64,000 nucleotides of DNA from Oscillatoria sp. FACHB-1407 (GCF_014697545.1 NZ_JACJSA010000024.1:1-64000), one strand, 5' to 3'; shown: positions 6,790 through 17,403, numbered from the stretch's first letter. A program made the numbers and translations. The notes: generated by a model from the sequence alone, not told the origin.

Positions 6790-9700
6790 CTATGCACTAA
6801 AGTACTTCGCCGCCGGGTGATAAGCGATGATCGCCGTAGTGGATTGCTCTGGATAGAGTTGTTCGCTCTCATCCATGTGCAAGCCCACCCGATTTGCCTC
6901 CAACAATTCCAACAAGGTGTATTGGTCTTGGATATTGGGGCACGCCGGATAGCCGAAGCTATAGCGGGAGCCTTGATAGCGTTGCGCTAGAATGTCTCGA
7001 ATCGAATCGGGGTCCTTGTCACCAAAGCCCAACTCACGGCGAATTCGGGCATGAGTCCACTCAGCGAGTGCCTCTGCCATCTGCACGGCTAACCCGTGGA
7101 AGTAGAGGTAATCGGTATACTGGTTTGCCTCAAACAGGGATTTAGCAAACTCGGTAGCGATCTCTCCCACTGTTACAGCCTGCATCGGGAAGACATCAAA
7201 GGCTTTGTGGGGATTGGCTTCCGCATCCTTGGGTAGGTAGAAGTCAGAGATGCAGTAGCGACGCATAGATCGTTGGCGGGGGAAGTGGAACGTGGCGATC
7301 GCTGCATCCAAATGCGCGTCGTGCTCATCCGTGGCGATCGCTGGACTGTACAGATACAGCGAGTTCCCCTCTGACAAGCAAGGGAAGTAACCATACACCA
7401 CCTGCGGATGTAACAGGTTCTCGCTAACAACTCGCTGCTTCCACTGTTCCAAAATGGGGTAGACCTTGTCTGCCAGAAACGCGTCGTACTCCTCGCGTGA
7501 TTGCTCTTTGGGCTTACGGAATTGCCACTGCCCCGCAATCAACGCCTGCAAGTCGAGGTAAGCAAACACCTCTTCGATCGGGATGTCGGCGGGTTCCAGG
7601 ATCTTCGTGCCCCAGAAAGGAGGTTTGGGGCGATCGATATCGAGGGCGATCGCTTCCGATCGCTGTGTGTCTTCTGAAGACTGAGCGCTAACGGATGAAG
7701 GCTCAGGTTGCATTTCTATGGGTTGGCTTTCATCCTTTATCCCTAATCCTTTATCCTTCTCTTCTTCATCTAAAAACCCGTTCAGGTCATCCCAGTTGTT
7801 AGCCGTTTTGGCTGCCATCAACTTATCCATGAAATGCAGATCCGAGAAGGCGTCTTTGCCGTAGACTACCTTACCCTTGTAGGCATTCTGGCAGTCTTCG
7901 TAGACGAATTTAGGCGTTAACGCCGCACCTCCCAAAATCACGGGAACTGTGATTCCCCGCTCATTAAAAGTTTCTAGATTCTCCTTCATGAAGGCAGTCG
8001 ATTTCACCAGCAAACCACTCATGGCAATGCAGTCTGCTTTGTGCTCCATATACGCGTCGATGATGTTATCGACGGGTTGCTTGATGCCCAGGTTGATGAC
8101 GCGATAGCCATTATTGGTGAGGATGATATCCACCAGGTTTTTACCAATATCGTGTACGTCGCCCTTCACCGTAGCGATGATGAACGTGCCTTTGGCGTTA
8201 TCCCCGGATTCCTCCTTCTCCATGTAGGGTTCCAGGTAGGCAACCGCCGCTTTCATGGTTTCCGCCGACTGCAATACAAAGGGCAACTGCATCTGTCCAG
8301 AGCCAAACAGATCACCCACCACCTTCATGCCATCCAGCAAAAAGGTGTTGATGATTTCCAGTGGCGCATAGATTTCCAATGCTTTAGCCAGTGCGTCATC
8401 CAGTCCAATCCGCTCACCGTCAATGATGTGGCGTTTGAGCCGTTCTTCAATGGGAAGATCTTCCGTAGCCACCCGATTGGCAGCATCCTTGCTGGACTTC
8501 CCTTCAAATAGCTTGGTCAACTCCGTCAGCGGATCGTAAACGCAGATATCGCCTTCAAATTGGCGTTCGTCAAAGATCAGCTTGCGACAAATTTCCTGAT
8601 GTTCCGGGTCAATCTTAGACAGCGGCAGAATCTTAGCCGCACTGACGATCGCCCCATCCATGCCCGCTTCCATCGCCAGATGCAGGAACATCGAGTTGAG
8701 GACAATCCGCGCTGCCGGGTTGAGTCCGAAGGAAACGTTAGAAATTCCCAGCAGAATATGGACTCCGGGGAGGTTTTGCCGGATCATCCGAATCGCTTCG
8801 ATGGTGGCTTTGCCGTTGGCGCGATCTTCCTCAATCCCCGTGGAGATGGGCAACGCCAGCGGATCGTAGAAGATCTCGTACGCAGGAATGCCATACTCCA
8901 GCGCATCTCGATAAGCCCGTTGGGCGATCGCAAATTTCCGTTCAGCGGTACGTGCCATCCCGTCTTCGTCGATGGTTCCCACAACCACCCCGGCACCGTA
9001 GCGTTTCGCCAGTTCCAACACCTTAAGGAACCGCTCATCGCCATCTTCGTAGTTGGTGGAGTTGAGCAGGCACTTACCTCCCGCGACCTTCAGCCCTGCC
9101 TCCATCTTTTGCCACTCGGTAGAATCGAGCATCAGCGGCAGGGTGACGTTGGTGACAAGACGAGACACCAACTCGCGCATATCGCGCACGCCATCACGTC
9201 CGACGTAATCGACGTTGACATCAAGAACGTGTGCCCCTTCTTTGACCTGCGATCGCGCCAGGGACACTAACCCATCCCAGTCTTCGGCGTTGAGCATATC
9301 CCGGCATTTCTTGGAACCGCTGGCATTCAACCGTTCCCCAATGATCAGGAAAGAGTTGTCCTGGTCGTAGGGTTGTGCCGAGTAAATAGATGCTGCTGAG
9401 GGGACGTAGTTCAGTGGTTCTCGTGCGATCGCCTCAGAATGTCCGTTGAGTTCGGATGGAACGCGCACCGGACGCTCTTTGGGTTTGAGGGTTGTCGTAA
9501 TTTCGGTCAGGGCTTTGATGTGATCCGGACGAGTGCCACAGCAACCGCCAATCACCTGCACACCCAGGTCTTCCACAAAGTGCATCAACGCCATTTTGAG
9601 TTCCAGGGGAGTCAGCTTGTAGTGGGCATGTCCTCCAATGTTTTCGGGGATGCCTGCGTTGGGGATGCAGGAAATCACAAAAGGCGAGTGCTGCGACAGA

Positions 9701-10422
9701 TAGCGAATGTGGTCTGCCATGCGATCGGGACCTGTGGCGCAGTTCAGCCCCAAAATGTCGATGGGATAGGGTTCCAGAATGGTCAGCATAGCCGATACAT
9801 CGGAGCCAACCAGCATCGTTCCCTGAATCTCCATCGTCACCGACACCATCAACGGACGGCGATCGCCCTTCTTCGCAAAAACTTCCTCAATGCCATCCAG
9901 TGCTGCCTTAATTTGCAGCACATCCTGGCAGGTTTCCACGATAAACAGATCCACCCCTCCGTCATACAGCCCTTCTGCCTGCTCTGCAAAGGCTGCCTTC
10001 ATCGTGTCGTAGTCGATATGCCCCAATGTGGGAAGTTTCGTCGTGGGACCCATCGAACCCGCCACAAATCGCGGCTTTTCAGGAGTGGAATACTCGGCAG
10101 CACAGCGTTTGGCGATTTCAGCAGCACGCTTGTTCAGTTCATACGCCCGATCCGCCAGATCATATTCAGCGAGAACAATGGACGCGGCACCAAAGGTGTC
10201 GGTTTCAATCACATCGGCTCCCACTTCCAGGAAGCCCCGATGCACTTTCTCAACTGCCTCCGGTTTCGTCACAACCAGATATTCGTTACAGCCTTCATAC
10301 TCAGCTCCGCCAAAGTCTTCAGCCGTCAGGTTTTGGGTTTGCAACGATGTACCTGTCGCGCCATCAAACACAATAACGGGGCGATCGGGACTGTGGAGAC
10401 GAGCCAAAAAGGGGTGAGTCAT
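6790..10422 (-). CDS. metH: Cobalamin-dependent methionine synthase
   Basis: MetH transfers a methyl group from methyltetrahydrofolate through cobalamin to homocysteine. The 1210 residues contain the four expected modules. First is the homocysteine-binding domain with zinc ligands ([11 protein letters not shown] about 230, and [16 protein letters not shown] about 315-330). Next is the pterin-binding domain ([20 protein letters not shown] from about 360). Then comes the B12 domain with the DxHxxG motif ([15 protein letters not shown]), whose cobalt-ligating histidine is His757. Last is the C-terminal reactivation domain (about 960-1200) with the [11 protein letters not shown] adenosylmethionine-binding motif. 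An acidic Ser/Glu-rich linker (about 895-945) joins B12 and reactivation domains. It stands alone on the minus strand. Cyanobacterial metH is often riboswitch-controlled, but I see no convincing element in the short upstream region. Confidence 0.97.
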   Translation of the reverse strand: MTHPFLARLHSPDRPVIVFDGATGTSLQTQNLTAEDFGGAEYEGCNEYLVVTKPEAVEKVHRGFLEVGADVIETDTFGAASIVLAEYDLADRAYELNKRAAEIAKRCAAEYSTPEKPRFVAGSMGPTTKLPTLGHIDYDTMKAAFAEQAEGLYDGGVDLFIVETCQDVLQIKAALDGIEEVFAKKGDRRPLMVSVTMEIQGTMLVGSDVSAMLTILEPYPIDILGLNCATGPDRMADHIRYLSQHSPFVISCIPNAGIPENIGGHAHYKLTPLELKMALMHFVEDLGVQVIGGCCGTRPDHIKALTEITTTLKPKERPVRVPSELNGHSEAIAREPLNYVPSAASIYSAQPYDQDNSFLIIGERLNASGSKKCRDMLNAEDWDGLVSLARSQVKEGAHVLDVNVDYVGRDGVRDMRELVSRLVTNVTLPLMLDSTEWQKMEAGLKVAGGKCLLNSTNYEDGDERFLKVLELAKRYGAGVVVGTIDEDGMARTAERKFAIAQRAYRDALEYGIPAYEIFYDPLALPISTGIEEDRANGKATIEAIRMIRQNLPGVHILLGISNVSFGLNPAARIVLNSMFLHLAMEAGMDGAIVSAAKILPLSKIDPEHQEICRKLIFDERQFEGDICVYDPLTELTKLFEGKSSKDAANRVATEDLPIEERLKRHIIDGERIGLDDALAKALEIYAPLEIINTFLLDGMKVVGDLFGSGQMQLPFVLQSAETMKAAVAYLEPYMEKEESGDNAKGTFIIATVKGDVHDIGKNLVDIILTNNGYRVINLGIKQPVDNIIDAYMEHKADCIAMSGLLVKSTAFMKENLETFNERGITVPVILGGAALTPKFVYEDCQNAYKGKVVYGKDAFSDLHFMDKLMAAKTANNWDDLNGFLDEEEKDKGLGIKDESQPIEMQPEPSSVSAQSSEDTQRSEAIALDIDRPKPPFWGTKILEPADIPIEEVFAYLDLQALIAGQWQFRKPKEQSREEYDAFLADKVYPILEQWKQRVVSENLLHPQVVYGYFPCLSEGNSLYLYSPAIATDEHDAHLDAAIATFHFPRQRSMRRYCISDFYLPKDAEANPHKAFDVFPMQAVTVGEIATEFAKSLFEANQYTDYLYFHGLAVQMAEALAEWTHARIRRELGFGDKDPDSIRDILAQRYQGSRYSFGYPACPNIQDQYTLLELLEANRVGLHMDESEQLYPEQSTTAIIAYHPAAKYFSA

Positions 10423-10611
10423 AGTCGCAGACGAGCAGATGAAGTTAAGTGAAGTTCTTCTAGATTATCAACCTAATGGGGAGATGGGGAATGGAGAGCA
10501 GGGAATCAAGAAAAGACCCTATGTAACTCCAGCTTCCCTTCAACCCTGAAACCAGGCTTTCTCACGATTTTCTCCTAACAGGAAGGAATTCGGCAGCACC
10601 CTGCCCAAGGG

Positions 10612-11184
10612 TCACGAGCCTGCCACCCTGACTTCGTCGATCATCGTCACCAATTTATAGATGCCGTCCTCAAACAGCTGTGTGGTGCGAACTCGATGCG
10701 TAGACGCATTGTTGCGCTGTGGGTCGCGATCGCTCAAGGTAATGATCTCATGGTAGTGGGTCTTACAACCCTGCACCGTACGGCTCCCGCAGTAGACAAT
10801 AATCTCATCGGTGACTGACCAGGCAACACCGGAAAATGCTGACGCTTTTTCACCGCCCAGTGTGTACACCTCATCCGTGAGCGGAAACACCAGTTTCCCA
10901 TCCTGAAAGTTGCCAAAGTATTTTGCCACCACCTCTCTGGGGGTGCCAATACGAACGGTGTTGGTCTGGACGTAATCTGTTCCGGCGATCGCAATCTCAA
11001 CCCGCACCAGATGTTCGTCCATCAGCTCTCCAGTCGTCGAGACTCGTCTTGCCGTGCCTTCCCAGGTGCCGCAATTTCTCAAAAAGGCGATCGGCACCCC
11101 AAATTCATCACAGGTAATACTGGAAACCCTAGCTTCCCCAGTGTCGGAGGTAAAGAAAGGCAACACGGTGTAGTGGTTAGACAT
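10612..11184 (-). CDS. Hypothetical protein (190 aa), possibly lipocalin-like
   Basis: This 190-residue protein is predicted to be mostly beta-strand (MSNHYTVLPFFTSDTGEARV, then an LRNCGTWEGTARRV segment, many short hydrophobic strands, and a KTHYHEIITLSDRDP segment). The GTWEG motif near residue 40 resembles the start of lipocalin or DUF3598-type barrels. It lies 9 bp downstream of the FAD monooxygenase gene on the same strand, so the two are very likely one operon and may share a substrate (inference). No catalytic motif is evident. Confidence 0.65.
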   Translation of the reverse strand: MSNHYTVLPFFTSDTGEARVSSITCDEFGVPIAFLRNCGTWEGTARRVSTTGELMDEHLVRVEIAIAGTDYVQTNTVRIGTPREVVAKYFGNFQDGKLVFPLTDEVYTLGGEKASAFSGVAWSVTDEIIVYCGSRTVQGCKTHYHEIITLSDRDPQRNNASTHRVRTTQLFEDGIYKLVTMIDEVRVAGS

Positions 11185-11193
11185 CCTATCCTC

Positions 11194-12279
11194 CTAAGCC
11201 GCTTGCTTTCGTTGACGACCAATGGTTTGGCTCATCTCGCGACTGGTGCGCTGATACTCATGCACAATCGGTAGCCGTTCCGTCTCAAAGGCGGCGAGTG
11301 CAGCTTTCACATCATCGTGGTGGATCATGTGTCGCATCAAAGCCACCGCATCCTCAAACCCTGCCGTCATGCCCCGTGCCCGTGTAGAACTCTTGGCATG
11401 ACCCGCATCTCCAAGCAACACGACACGGTTGTCATGCAAGCGAGGCAGGGGGTCAATATCGTAGGAATAGCGCGTGATGACCTGCTCCAATGGAGTTGAT
11501 TCAATCACGGCTCGTGCATCATCGGGAAGCTTTTCCAGAGCCTCTGGAGGAATGGATTGATCCTGAGGCACGAGAGCACCAACCTCACCGTCGGGTTGTT
11601 CTTGCTCCACAAAGAAGCCCCAATGAGTGCGTCCATTGCCCATGTCAAAGAAGTTGGCGTAAATGCCCCGACCTCTGGCGTATACGATAAACGTGCCATC
11701 GGGACAGAAGCTTTCATCCGCCACTACCCCGCGCCAGACCAGATCACCCAGATAGCACAGAGGCACATCGGGCACAACCGACTGACGGACTTTTGAGACG
11801 ATGCCATCGGCTCCGATCAACACATCTCCCTCCCACTGGCTACCGTCTTTGAAGTGCGCCACCACCTGGCGATCGCTCTGAGTGAGGGATTGCAGAGATG
11901 CGTTGGTGTGCAGTCGCTCCGATGGAAAGCCCGCCAACAAAGCTTCCAGAATCAAGCGGCGATGAATCAGGATGCCGGGTAATTCGGCTTCAGCGTAGGT
12001 GACATCCTCCGCATTGATCAACTCACCCTTCAAATTGCGAAACTCAAACCGAGTCACGGGCACCCCTGCCCGAATGATGGCTTGACAGACCTCTGGATCG
12101 CCTTCGTTGAGGGCTTTCATTCCCGCCTGCACTAACAAAATTCCGCAACCCTCCGTTCGAGGTTGGGGGGCCTTCTCAAACAAATCCACCTGAAACCCTT
12201 GCTGAAGTAGTAACCTCGCCAGATAAACGCCTGTTGTTCCAGCACCAACAATACCCACTCGGCAGTTTGAAGCCATCAT
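11194..12279 (-). CDS. FAD-dependent monooxygenase (PHBH type)
   Basis: The 361-residue product has all three hallmarks of the para-hydroxybenzoate hydroxylase family. These are an N-terminal dinucleotide fold (RVGIVGAGTTGVYLARLLLQ), the DG motif (DVLIGADGIVSKVRQSV, about 155-170) and the GD FAD-ribityl motif (NRVVLLGDAGHAKSSTRARG, about 285-305). Such enzymes hydroxylate aromatic or related substrates using NAD(P)H, FAD and oxygen. The substrate cannot be read from sequence. AAGGAG lies 8 bp before the first ATG. The gene is followed after 9 bp by the unknown beta-rich protein, suggesting a two-gene operon. Confidence 0.88.
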   Translation of the reverse strand: MMASNCRVGIVGAGTTGVYLARLLLQQGFQVDLFEKAPQPRTEGCGILLVQAGMKALNEGDPEVCQAIIRAGVPVTRFEFRNLKGELINAEDVTYAEAELPGILIHRRLILEALLAGFPSERLHTNASLQSLTQSDRQVVAHFKDGSQWEGDVLIGADGIVSKVRQSVVPDVPLCYLGDLVWRGVVADESFCPDGTFIVYARGRGIYANFFDMGNGRTHWGFFVEQEQPDGEVGALVPQDQSIPPEALEKLPDDARAVIESTPLEQVITRYSYDIDPLPRLHDNRVVLLGDAGHAKSSTRARGMTAGFEDAVALMRHMIHHDDVKAALAAFETERLPIVHEYQRTSREMSQTIGRQRKQAA

Positions 12280-12624
12280 TTGCGGTACTCCTTCTTTTCA
12301 GCGTGGATTGGCTATGAATGGCAGAGCGCAGGAGATGACGACATAGCAACCAAAGGATTGGTTAGGACGGGGTGCAGGAGTGGAACCCCTGGCTTGGGGC
12401 GCAGCCCCACACCCCCTTGTATTAACTGCCTCAACAGTTGCTATATACAGGCAACTCGTCTACGTCAACCTTCACGGCAATAGCTACAGCTATCCTATCG
12501 AATTGTATTCCAATGTAGGAAAGTACCCAGCGAGGGAAATTTTGAAAAAGTTCGAGCGCAGGGTTTTGGCGGTTGAAACCGCAGACCATGGAAGCGGCGA
12601 AGCCTCGACCTCACTCCCGATTGC
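12280..12624. repeat. Intergenic stretch with dispersed repeat (GGTGCAGG...CCCACACC type)
   Basis: Bases about 12340-12440 contain a TAGCAACC...GGTTAGGACGGGGTGCAGGAGTGGAACC segment followed by a palindrome-forming GGGGC-GCAG-CCCC part. Related copies lie at about 42757-42805 and, inverted, at about 59260-59350. The rest up to 12624 has no gene I can support. Bases 12568-12600 carry a short GGCGGTTGAAACCGC fragment of a second dispersed repeat. Confidence 0.65.
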
Positions 12625-13446
12625 CTACTCCCCACTGCTACTGACTTGAGTCATCGTTGAAGCCAACTCTCGATAGCGACGCGGATCCCCCTCTGCTAAG
12701 ACCAACCGCTCTTGTCCTTTGCGCTCGTAGAGTTTGTCGAGAATCATCTGCCAATCGGTTGCGGTGAGTGGCGACGGTTGGTCTGTGTGGTCCGATTGCG
12801 CCATTGGCTCAGTTTGCAGTTGTTGTTGTGCCAGAGAGGCACGAGCCCGCACCGCCCAACTGTCATCATTTGCAACCAGTTGCTCTAGTTGAGATTGAAT
12901 TTGCGATCGCCACTCTGGATAGGTCGTCCGCACCGCATTTGCCAGTGCCTCTAACCCAACTACGGCTGAATAGCGCACGATCCACTCGTCGTCCTGTTGC
13001 GCGACAAACAGCAATGCTTCCAGGGCTTCTTCCTGGGCAATTTCCAGCAATTCCTCTGGAAACCAGTGCCACTTCATCATGCCCAAACCCTTAGCCGCAG
13101 CACGCCGCACACTCAGCGCAAAGTCAGCGGTCGCAGCTCCCAACAAGGTCACCAATCCTCTCGGATCACCGATGCCAGCCAATGCCCGAATTGCCCACGC
13201 TCTGGCGGTGTAGTTGTGTAGATCCAGTTGCTCCAGCAGCGCAGGAACGGCAGGTTCGCCCAGATGAATCAGCCCATCTACCGCCGCGACAGCGGCTCCC
13301 GGATTGTTGTAACCCAGGGCAGCAATTAGCGTTGGAATGGCTCCTTCGTGCCGACTGGCTGCCAAATTTTGAACCGCTTCGGCGAGGCGACTGGAAGAAT
13401 CTGCTTTTTCGACCGCTTGAATCAGAGAGGAAAGTTGATCCGACAT
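12625..13446 (-). CDS. cpcF: Phycocyanobilin lyase subunit CpcF, with C-terminal extension
   Basis: CpcE and CpcF form the lyase that attaches phycocyanobilin to Cys84 of CpcA. This 273-residue protein consists of HEAT-like repeats (AIPTLIAALGYNNPGAAVAA, LGEPAVPALLEQLDLHNYTA, WAIRALAGIGDPRGLVTLLG), which place it in the E/F lyase family. It follows cpcE by 49 bp in cpcB-A-E-F order. Typical CpcF has about 200-220 residues. Here the last about 65 residues add a Pro/Gln/Ser linker and a segment containing DWQMILDKLYERKGQERLVL, then AEGDPRRYRELA. I do not recognise that segment. The ATG at 13446 is the natural start. Confidence 0.85.
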   Translation of the reverse strand: MSDQLSSLIQAVEKADSSSRLAEAVQNLAASRHEGAIPTLIAALGYNNPGAAVAAVDGLIHLGEPAVPALLEQLDLHNYTARAWAIRALAGIGDPRGLVTLLGAATADFALSVRRAAAKGLGMMKWHWFPEELLEIAQEEALEALLFVAQQDDEWIVRYSAVVGLEALANAVRTTYPEWRSQIQSQLEQLVANDDSWAVRARASLAQQQLQTEPMAQSDHTDQPSPLTATDWQMILDKLYERKGQERLVLAEGDPRRYRELASTMTQVSSSGE

Positions 13447-13494
13447 GGGGAGGAAGATCCGTCTGTTCTAACCCCTATATTTTCTCGTGTTTTG

Positions 13495-14316
13495 CTACAA
13501 CAAGTCATCCATCAGGGTCATAACTTTCACCGCTCCCTCTGAAAGTTCAGGCAATTGTGTTTGCTGAAGTTGCTTTTCCAGCAATCCCTTCAGAGAAATG
13601 AGTTTGAGGCTATTTTCTGCCAGAGTTTGAGCGATCGCCTCTGCGGCAGGCAAGTAACCAATCGCCCCCAAATCCGCCAGCACTGCCCGTCGTAGTTGCA
13701 GGTCTGGGTGGGTGAGAGCCTGCACTAAGCGATCGCCATAGTGATTTGCTTCAGCATGAGGCGAAAGCTGGTACATCGCTCGCGCCGCCGAATAACGAAT
13801 GCGGGGGATGGCGTGATCAAGAAATGGCAGGATATCGGCAATAGCATCCATCGCTCCCAACGTACCCAACGCTTCTAAAATGGCGTCAAAGGGTTGAGCC
13901 AGTTGGGGGGGTTCTGGCGCGGGCAACGTTCCGGGCACCTGATCCTTCAACAGTTCCACCAGTCGGGAAATAGCAGCCTTGTCGCCTAACATCTCTAGTG
14001 ACTGCGCTGCCGCCTCCCGGACGTAGAAATCAGAACAACTGAGCGACTCAATCAACGCTGGAATAGCACGGCGATCGCCCAACTTTCCCAGCGCTCGTGC
14101 CGCATTGCGCCGCAGGGGATAGCCGCCCGCTTTCGTGCGATCATCCTCATCATTCAGAGCCGCAATCAACACATCGATCGCCTCTGGGGCATCCACTCGA
14201 AATCGACCAAGCCACCATGCCGCGTAGATCCGTAACCCCAGGTCTTCACCTTGCAAATTGGCGATCGCCTGTTCCACAGTCAGGGAACTGCTCTGGATAT
14301 CTGATTCCTGATCCAT
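13495..14316 (-). CDS. cpcE: Phycocyanobilin lyase subunit CpcE
   Basis: This is the partner of CpcF in the heterodimeric lyase for the CpcA chromophore. The 273 residues contain several HEAT-type repeats (AIDVLIAALNDEDDRTKAGG; ARALGKLGDRRAIPALIESL; PRIRYSAARAMYQLSPHAEA). The protein begins MDQESD at 14316, followed by LRIYAAWWLGRFRVDAPEAI, which is characteristic of CpcE N-termini. A GTG three codons upstream (14325) is the alternative start. It lies downstream of cpcB-cpcA, separated by a hairpin at 14366-14418 that probably lowers expression of the lyase genes relative to the abundant antenna subunits. Confidence 0.93.
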   Translation of the reverse strand: MDQESDIQSSSLTVEQAIANLQGEDLGLRIYAAWWLGRFRVDAPEAIDVLIAALNDEDDRTKAGGYPLRRNAARALGKLGDRRAIPALIESLSCSDFYVREAAAQSLEMLGDKAAISRLVELLKDQVPGTLPAPEPPQLAQPFDAILEALGTLGAMDAIADILPFLDHAIPRIRYSAARAMYQLSPHAEANHYGDRLVQALTHPDLQLRRAVLADLGAIGYLPAAEAIAQTLAENSLKLISLKGLLEKQLQQTQLPELSEGAVKVMTLMDDLL

Positions 14317-14365
14317 ACACGTCACTCAACAAAAGCTCATCCTCTACTTTATAAAGAAAGCAATA

Positions 14366-14418
14366 CCCGGAGAGGGCAGCAACAACTAACGTCATTAGTC
14401 ATTGCAACCCTCTCCGGG
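14366..14418 (-). terminator. Attenuating hairpin between cpcA and cpcE
   Basis: CCCGGAGAGGG (14366-14376) and CCCTCTCCGGG (14408-14418) form a perfect 11-bp stem with a 31-base loop. In the minus direction it is followed by a T-rich TATTGCTTTCTTT. Such hairpins after cpcA stabilise the cpcBA message and let only part of transcription continue into cpcE-cpcF. Confidence 0.8.
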
Positions 14419-14434
14419 CAAACCTAACAAAAGA

Positions 14435-14923
14435 CTAGCTCAATGCGTTGATGGCGTAGTCGATGTAGGAGTTTGCTTCAACAGCAGGGTCGCCGCTCAA
14501 GCCATGGTTTGCTTTGATGTACTTCAGAGCTTCCACGTACCAGCTAGGAGACAGGTCGAAGGTGCGGTTGATTTCAGCCAAACCACCGATCAGGTAGTCA
14601 TCCATGGGACCAGTGCCACCCACAACGAGGCAGTAGGTGATCATCCGCAAGTAGTAGCCGATGTCACGCACGCACTTGTCCTTACCACGCTGATCTGCCG
14701 CGAAGTTAGGTCCTTGCATTTGAGTGGTGTAAGGAAACTTTTGGTATACCGCATTAGCAGCACCTTGAGTCAAGCTAGAAGCCTTCTCAGTCAAAGCTTT
14801 TGCAGCTTGCAAGCTAGCACTGGCTTGACGAAAACGACCGAAAGCAACCTGGATCTCAGTAGAGCTGAGGAAACGTCCTTGAGAATCAGCAGCAGCTACA
14901 GCTTCGGTTAGAGGGGTTTTCAT
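14435..14923 (-). CDS. cpcA: Phycocyanin alpha subunit (cpcB-A-E-F copy)
   Basis: This 162-residue protein is a standard C-phycocyanin alpha subunit ([20 protein letters not shown]). The chromophore cysteine lies in [16 protein letters not shown] (about Cys84) and the conserved tail is [18 protein letters not shown]. The ATG at 14923 is preferred over a TTG six bases upstream. It follows a cpcB gene by 97 bp. The second alpha gene in this window (20733-21221) differs at scattered sites (for example [20 protein letters not shown] here against [20 protein letters not shown] there), so the two encode distinct isoforms. Confidence 0.97.
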   Translation of the reverse strand: MKTPLTEAVAAADSQGRFLSSTEIQVAFGRFRQASASLQAAKALTEKASSLTQGAANAVYQKFPYTTQMQGPNFAADQRGKDKCVRDIGYYLRMITYCLVVGGTGPMDDYLIGGLAEINRTFDLSPSWYVEALKYIKANHGLSGDPAVEANSYIDYAINALS

Positions 14924-15020
14924 TGTCAATAAATCTCCAAAATATTTTTGTTTTGTTCGTGAGTCTGGTAACTCCTTCCTGAGTCACCAGACTCAAATTA
15001 AAAAGAGGTCATGCGTAAGC

Positions 15021-15539
15021 TTATGCAACCGCAGCAGCAGCCTTATCGAAGTAGCTGCCCACTTCGCTCATCAAGCTAGCGCAGTCACCTTTGGTAACAC
15101 CATTGGGGTCGCCAGCGATCGCCAGAGCGGCATCCTTCATCTTCTGCACACCAACTGCTACGGAACCACCAGGAACACCCAGTGCCAGGTAGGTTTCGCG
15201 CAAACCGTTGAGGCAGCGATCTTCCAGAACGCTAGCATCACCCGCGAAGATAGCGTAGGTGATATAGCGCAGGATGATTTCCATGTCGCGCAAGCAAGCA
15301 GCCATGCGACGGTTGGTGTAAGCGTTTCCACCAGGTGCAATCAATCCAGGCTGTTCTTCAAACAATGCGCGAGCAGCATTCGCTACGATCGCAGAAGAGT
15401 TACCCGTAATCCGGTTAACAACATCCATGCGCTTGTTGCCGTCTGCAACCATTGCGCTCAAGGCATCCAGTTGAGAAGCACTGAGATAATCGCCCCGTGC
15501 ATCAGCCTGAGAAACCACTTTTGCAAATGCGTCGAACAT
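15021..15539 (-). CDS. cpcB: Phycocyanin beta subunit (cpcB-A-E-F copy)
   Basis: This 172-residue phycocyanin beta subunit begins [20 protein letters not shown]. It has the two chromophore cysteines, in [16 protein letters not shown] (about Cys82-84) and [14 protein letters not shown] (about Cys153-155). The asparagine-containing stretch [20 protein letters not shown] is also typical. It is the first gene of cpcB-A-E-F. Its leader is unusually long, about 800 bp to the upstream terminator. No L box is found in that leader, suggesting different light control from the cpcB at 21302. Confidence 0.97.
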   Translation of the reverse strand: MFDAFAKVVSQADARGDYLSASQLDALSAMVADGNKRMDVVNRITGNSSAIVANAARALFEEQPGLIAPGGNAYTNRRMAACLRDMEIILRYITYAIFAGDASVLEDRCLNGLRETYLALGVPGGSVAVGVQKMKDAALAIAGDPNGVTKGDCASLMSEVGSYFDKAAAAVA

Positions 15540-16353
15540 AAACTTTAAATCTCCTAATGTGTTTAGTCGAGAATGGCTCAGGTCGCAACCAGACTAGGTT
15601 CAGCTCAGCCATCAATCTGCCCAGGCAGAACGAAACAGGCAAAACCAGTGGATACAGACCGATGAAATGTGTCCTCACTTACCCATGCAGGAAGCTTGGA
15701 AAATTTACATTTCTTAAAACGATAAAAGGACTTTACTCAAGCGAGATGACCAGAAACCTGCATCTGTCTTGCATGTCAGTTCCCTAACTTCTTTGTTTAT
15801 ACTATGTCGTTGAATCGTTGATTATTAAAAATTGCTAACGTCTGTTTCAAAGTAGGGCACTAAATCACCTGAGACACAGCAATTTTTAGGGGCAAATTGA
15901 GCCTTGCAATACCGAATTTAACGTGATTTGGGCGATCGGTGTACCTTGTTTGAGCACGTCAAATTTATTCTCTGAAATCTGAGCAGCAATTGTTAAGGAA
16001 GGTTACAAATCTGAGCCGATACCCCTTGGTGCTTCCTGATGGGGTTTCAACCGCCGCTATCGGAGCAAACCAACCTGCATCAGTTCGCCTCCTTTTGATT
16101 TCCGGTAGTCTGCAAGGGTAAACTTGGCTCCGGTAGCCGCGAATCTATTCGCCAGGCTCTTAAACCCAAATTATGTGATCAAGGCAGATGTCAGTAGGGG
16201 TGGTTTTAGCGGTTGACTAACGGCAACCTCAAGAACTGATCTGCCAAACCCGCCCTACAAGCATCCACATTTGCACTGGAAACCGTTTAAATCGGTATGA
16301 CGTTAAATTAAACAGATTTGCTATTAAACCTGACTGTGTCCCCACAGTTCTGA
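15540..16353. other. Leader of cpcB-A-E-F with a dispersed repeat
   Basis: This 814-bp stretch has no gene. The promoter of the downstream cpcB should lie here. I see no L box; an AT-rich TTTATACTATG stretch near 15795 is one possible -10 region. Bases about 16042-16170 are a diverged copy of a dispersed repeat (GGTTTCAACCGCCGCTA... GGTAGCCGCGAATCTATTCG). Related copies lie at 17831, 28183 and 58840. Confidence 0.6.
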
Positions 16354-16386
16354 CGCAAAAAGAGGGGTATGGCAACACCATACCCC
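16354..16386 (-). terminator. Rho-independent terminator after the phycobilisome linker gene
   Basis: GGGGTATGG (16364-16372) and CCATACCCC (16378-16386) form a 9-bp stem with a 5-base loop. On the minus strand it is followed by TCTTTTT. It lies 37 bp after the linker stop codon and separates that gene from cpcB-A-E-F. Confidence 0.88.
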
Positions 16387-16422
16387 TATCACTTCAACAA
16401 ATTAGGAGTTTCGGAACACGTT

Positions 16423-17163
16423 TTAATGACGCAGAGCTACACTCAATTCCTGACGTTGGCTCGAAGACAGGTTGGCAACGATCGCCTTAGCAGTCGTTAC
16501 ATCACTGGTTTTGAGCAGTTCTAATAAGTCGTTAGTCGAGAGGCTTTGAATTTCCTTGGAGGTCGTCTTAGGTGCAGTATTCAGAACCTCATTGACTTCA
16601 GGATGACGACACACTCCATTAGTGCAAGTCCATCCCAATTGCCGCCAATACATGGTTGGAATAGAGTTGCCCCGCTGACCAATGTGCTCCTCGTTCAGGA
16701 ATTTTGACTCCAGGAAGGCTTCAGGCGATGGGTAGAAGTTATCCTTGCGAGGGTAGGGCACGGTAAAACAACCAAACGTCTTGCGATATTCTTCTGAATC
16801 CAAGATGGCTGTAATCAATCCATGCACCCCCTGCTTCGTCAGGATGGTGTTGTAGAACTTCATTTCCTGGTGGTCAGAAATGGCACGTCCCAAGAAGTGC
16901 TTGAAGCACACATCCATGAACTTGACATTGGAGAGGCTGTAATAAAACTGATTGAGGTAGATATCGGTGCAGGCAAATTGTTTTAGAAAGCGGCGCACAC
17001 CAATCTTATCTTTCAAGAAATCTTTTTCTAACGAAGCAATAGTTTTCCGTTCTGATTCGTAGGGCTGTCGTTCCAGAACTTGACGATAAATCTGCGTCAA
17101 GGCAAATTGCCGTTCTTCTAAAGAAGAGTGCCGGTTGACCGTCACGGGTGTAAAGTCGAGCAT
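16423..17163 (-). CDS. Phycobilisome linker with one PBS-linker domain (rod-core or ApcE-like)
   Basis: The 246-residue protein starts MLDFTPVTVNRHSSLEERQF at the ATG at 17163. It holds one PBS_linker_poly domain (about residues 15-165: IYRQVLERQPYESERKTIAS; FKHFLGRAISDHQEMKFYN; LDSEEYRKTFGCFTVPYPRK). A C-terminal extension follows with HIGQRGNSIPTMYWRQLGWT and a Cys pair (TCTNGVCRHPE). It lacks a CpcD-type tail, so it is not a normal rod linker. The domain wording is closest to the linker repeats of ApcE and CpcG-like rod-core linkers; the exact attachment site cannot be told from sequence. It lies between the two cpc operons and has its own terminator. Confidence 0.8.
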   Translation of the reverse strand: MLDFTPVTVNRHSSLEERQFALTQIYRQVLERQPYESERKTIASLEKDFLKDKIGVRRFLKQFACTDIYLNQFYYSLSNVKFMDVCFKHFLGRAISDHQEMKFYNTILTKQGVHGLITAILDSEEYRKTFGCFTVPYPRKDNFYPSPEAFLESKFLNEEHIGQRGNSIPTMYWRQLGWTCTNGVCRHPEVNEVLNTAPKTTSKEIQSLSTNDLLELLKTSDVTTAKAIVANLSSSQRQELSVALRH

Positions 17164-17403
17164 CAAAAGTTCCTCTAAGCTTAAGGTGGAGATCTATCTC
17201 ACCTGAGGACACCAGTCGGACATCGTAATCGCTGCCTCAGCGTGAGAAAAAGGTGGCGCACCCTCTTGGGGGAGATATCAATCCGTTAGGCTTATGGTCT
17301 CAGAATGCCCTTGGCTATCACAAAATGCGATCGCCAGCACAATTCTTTACACGGCAATTATTGGGGCAAATTGACTTTTGCCCCTGCCCTGAATCGGCAC
17401 TAA

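Noticed and set aside
8041-10452. Long plus-strand open frames opposite metH
   Set aside because: They are antisense shadows of the high-GC metH codons; their products lack any family motif and they have no ribosome binding sites.
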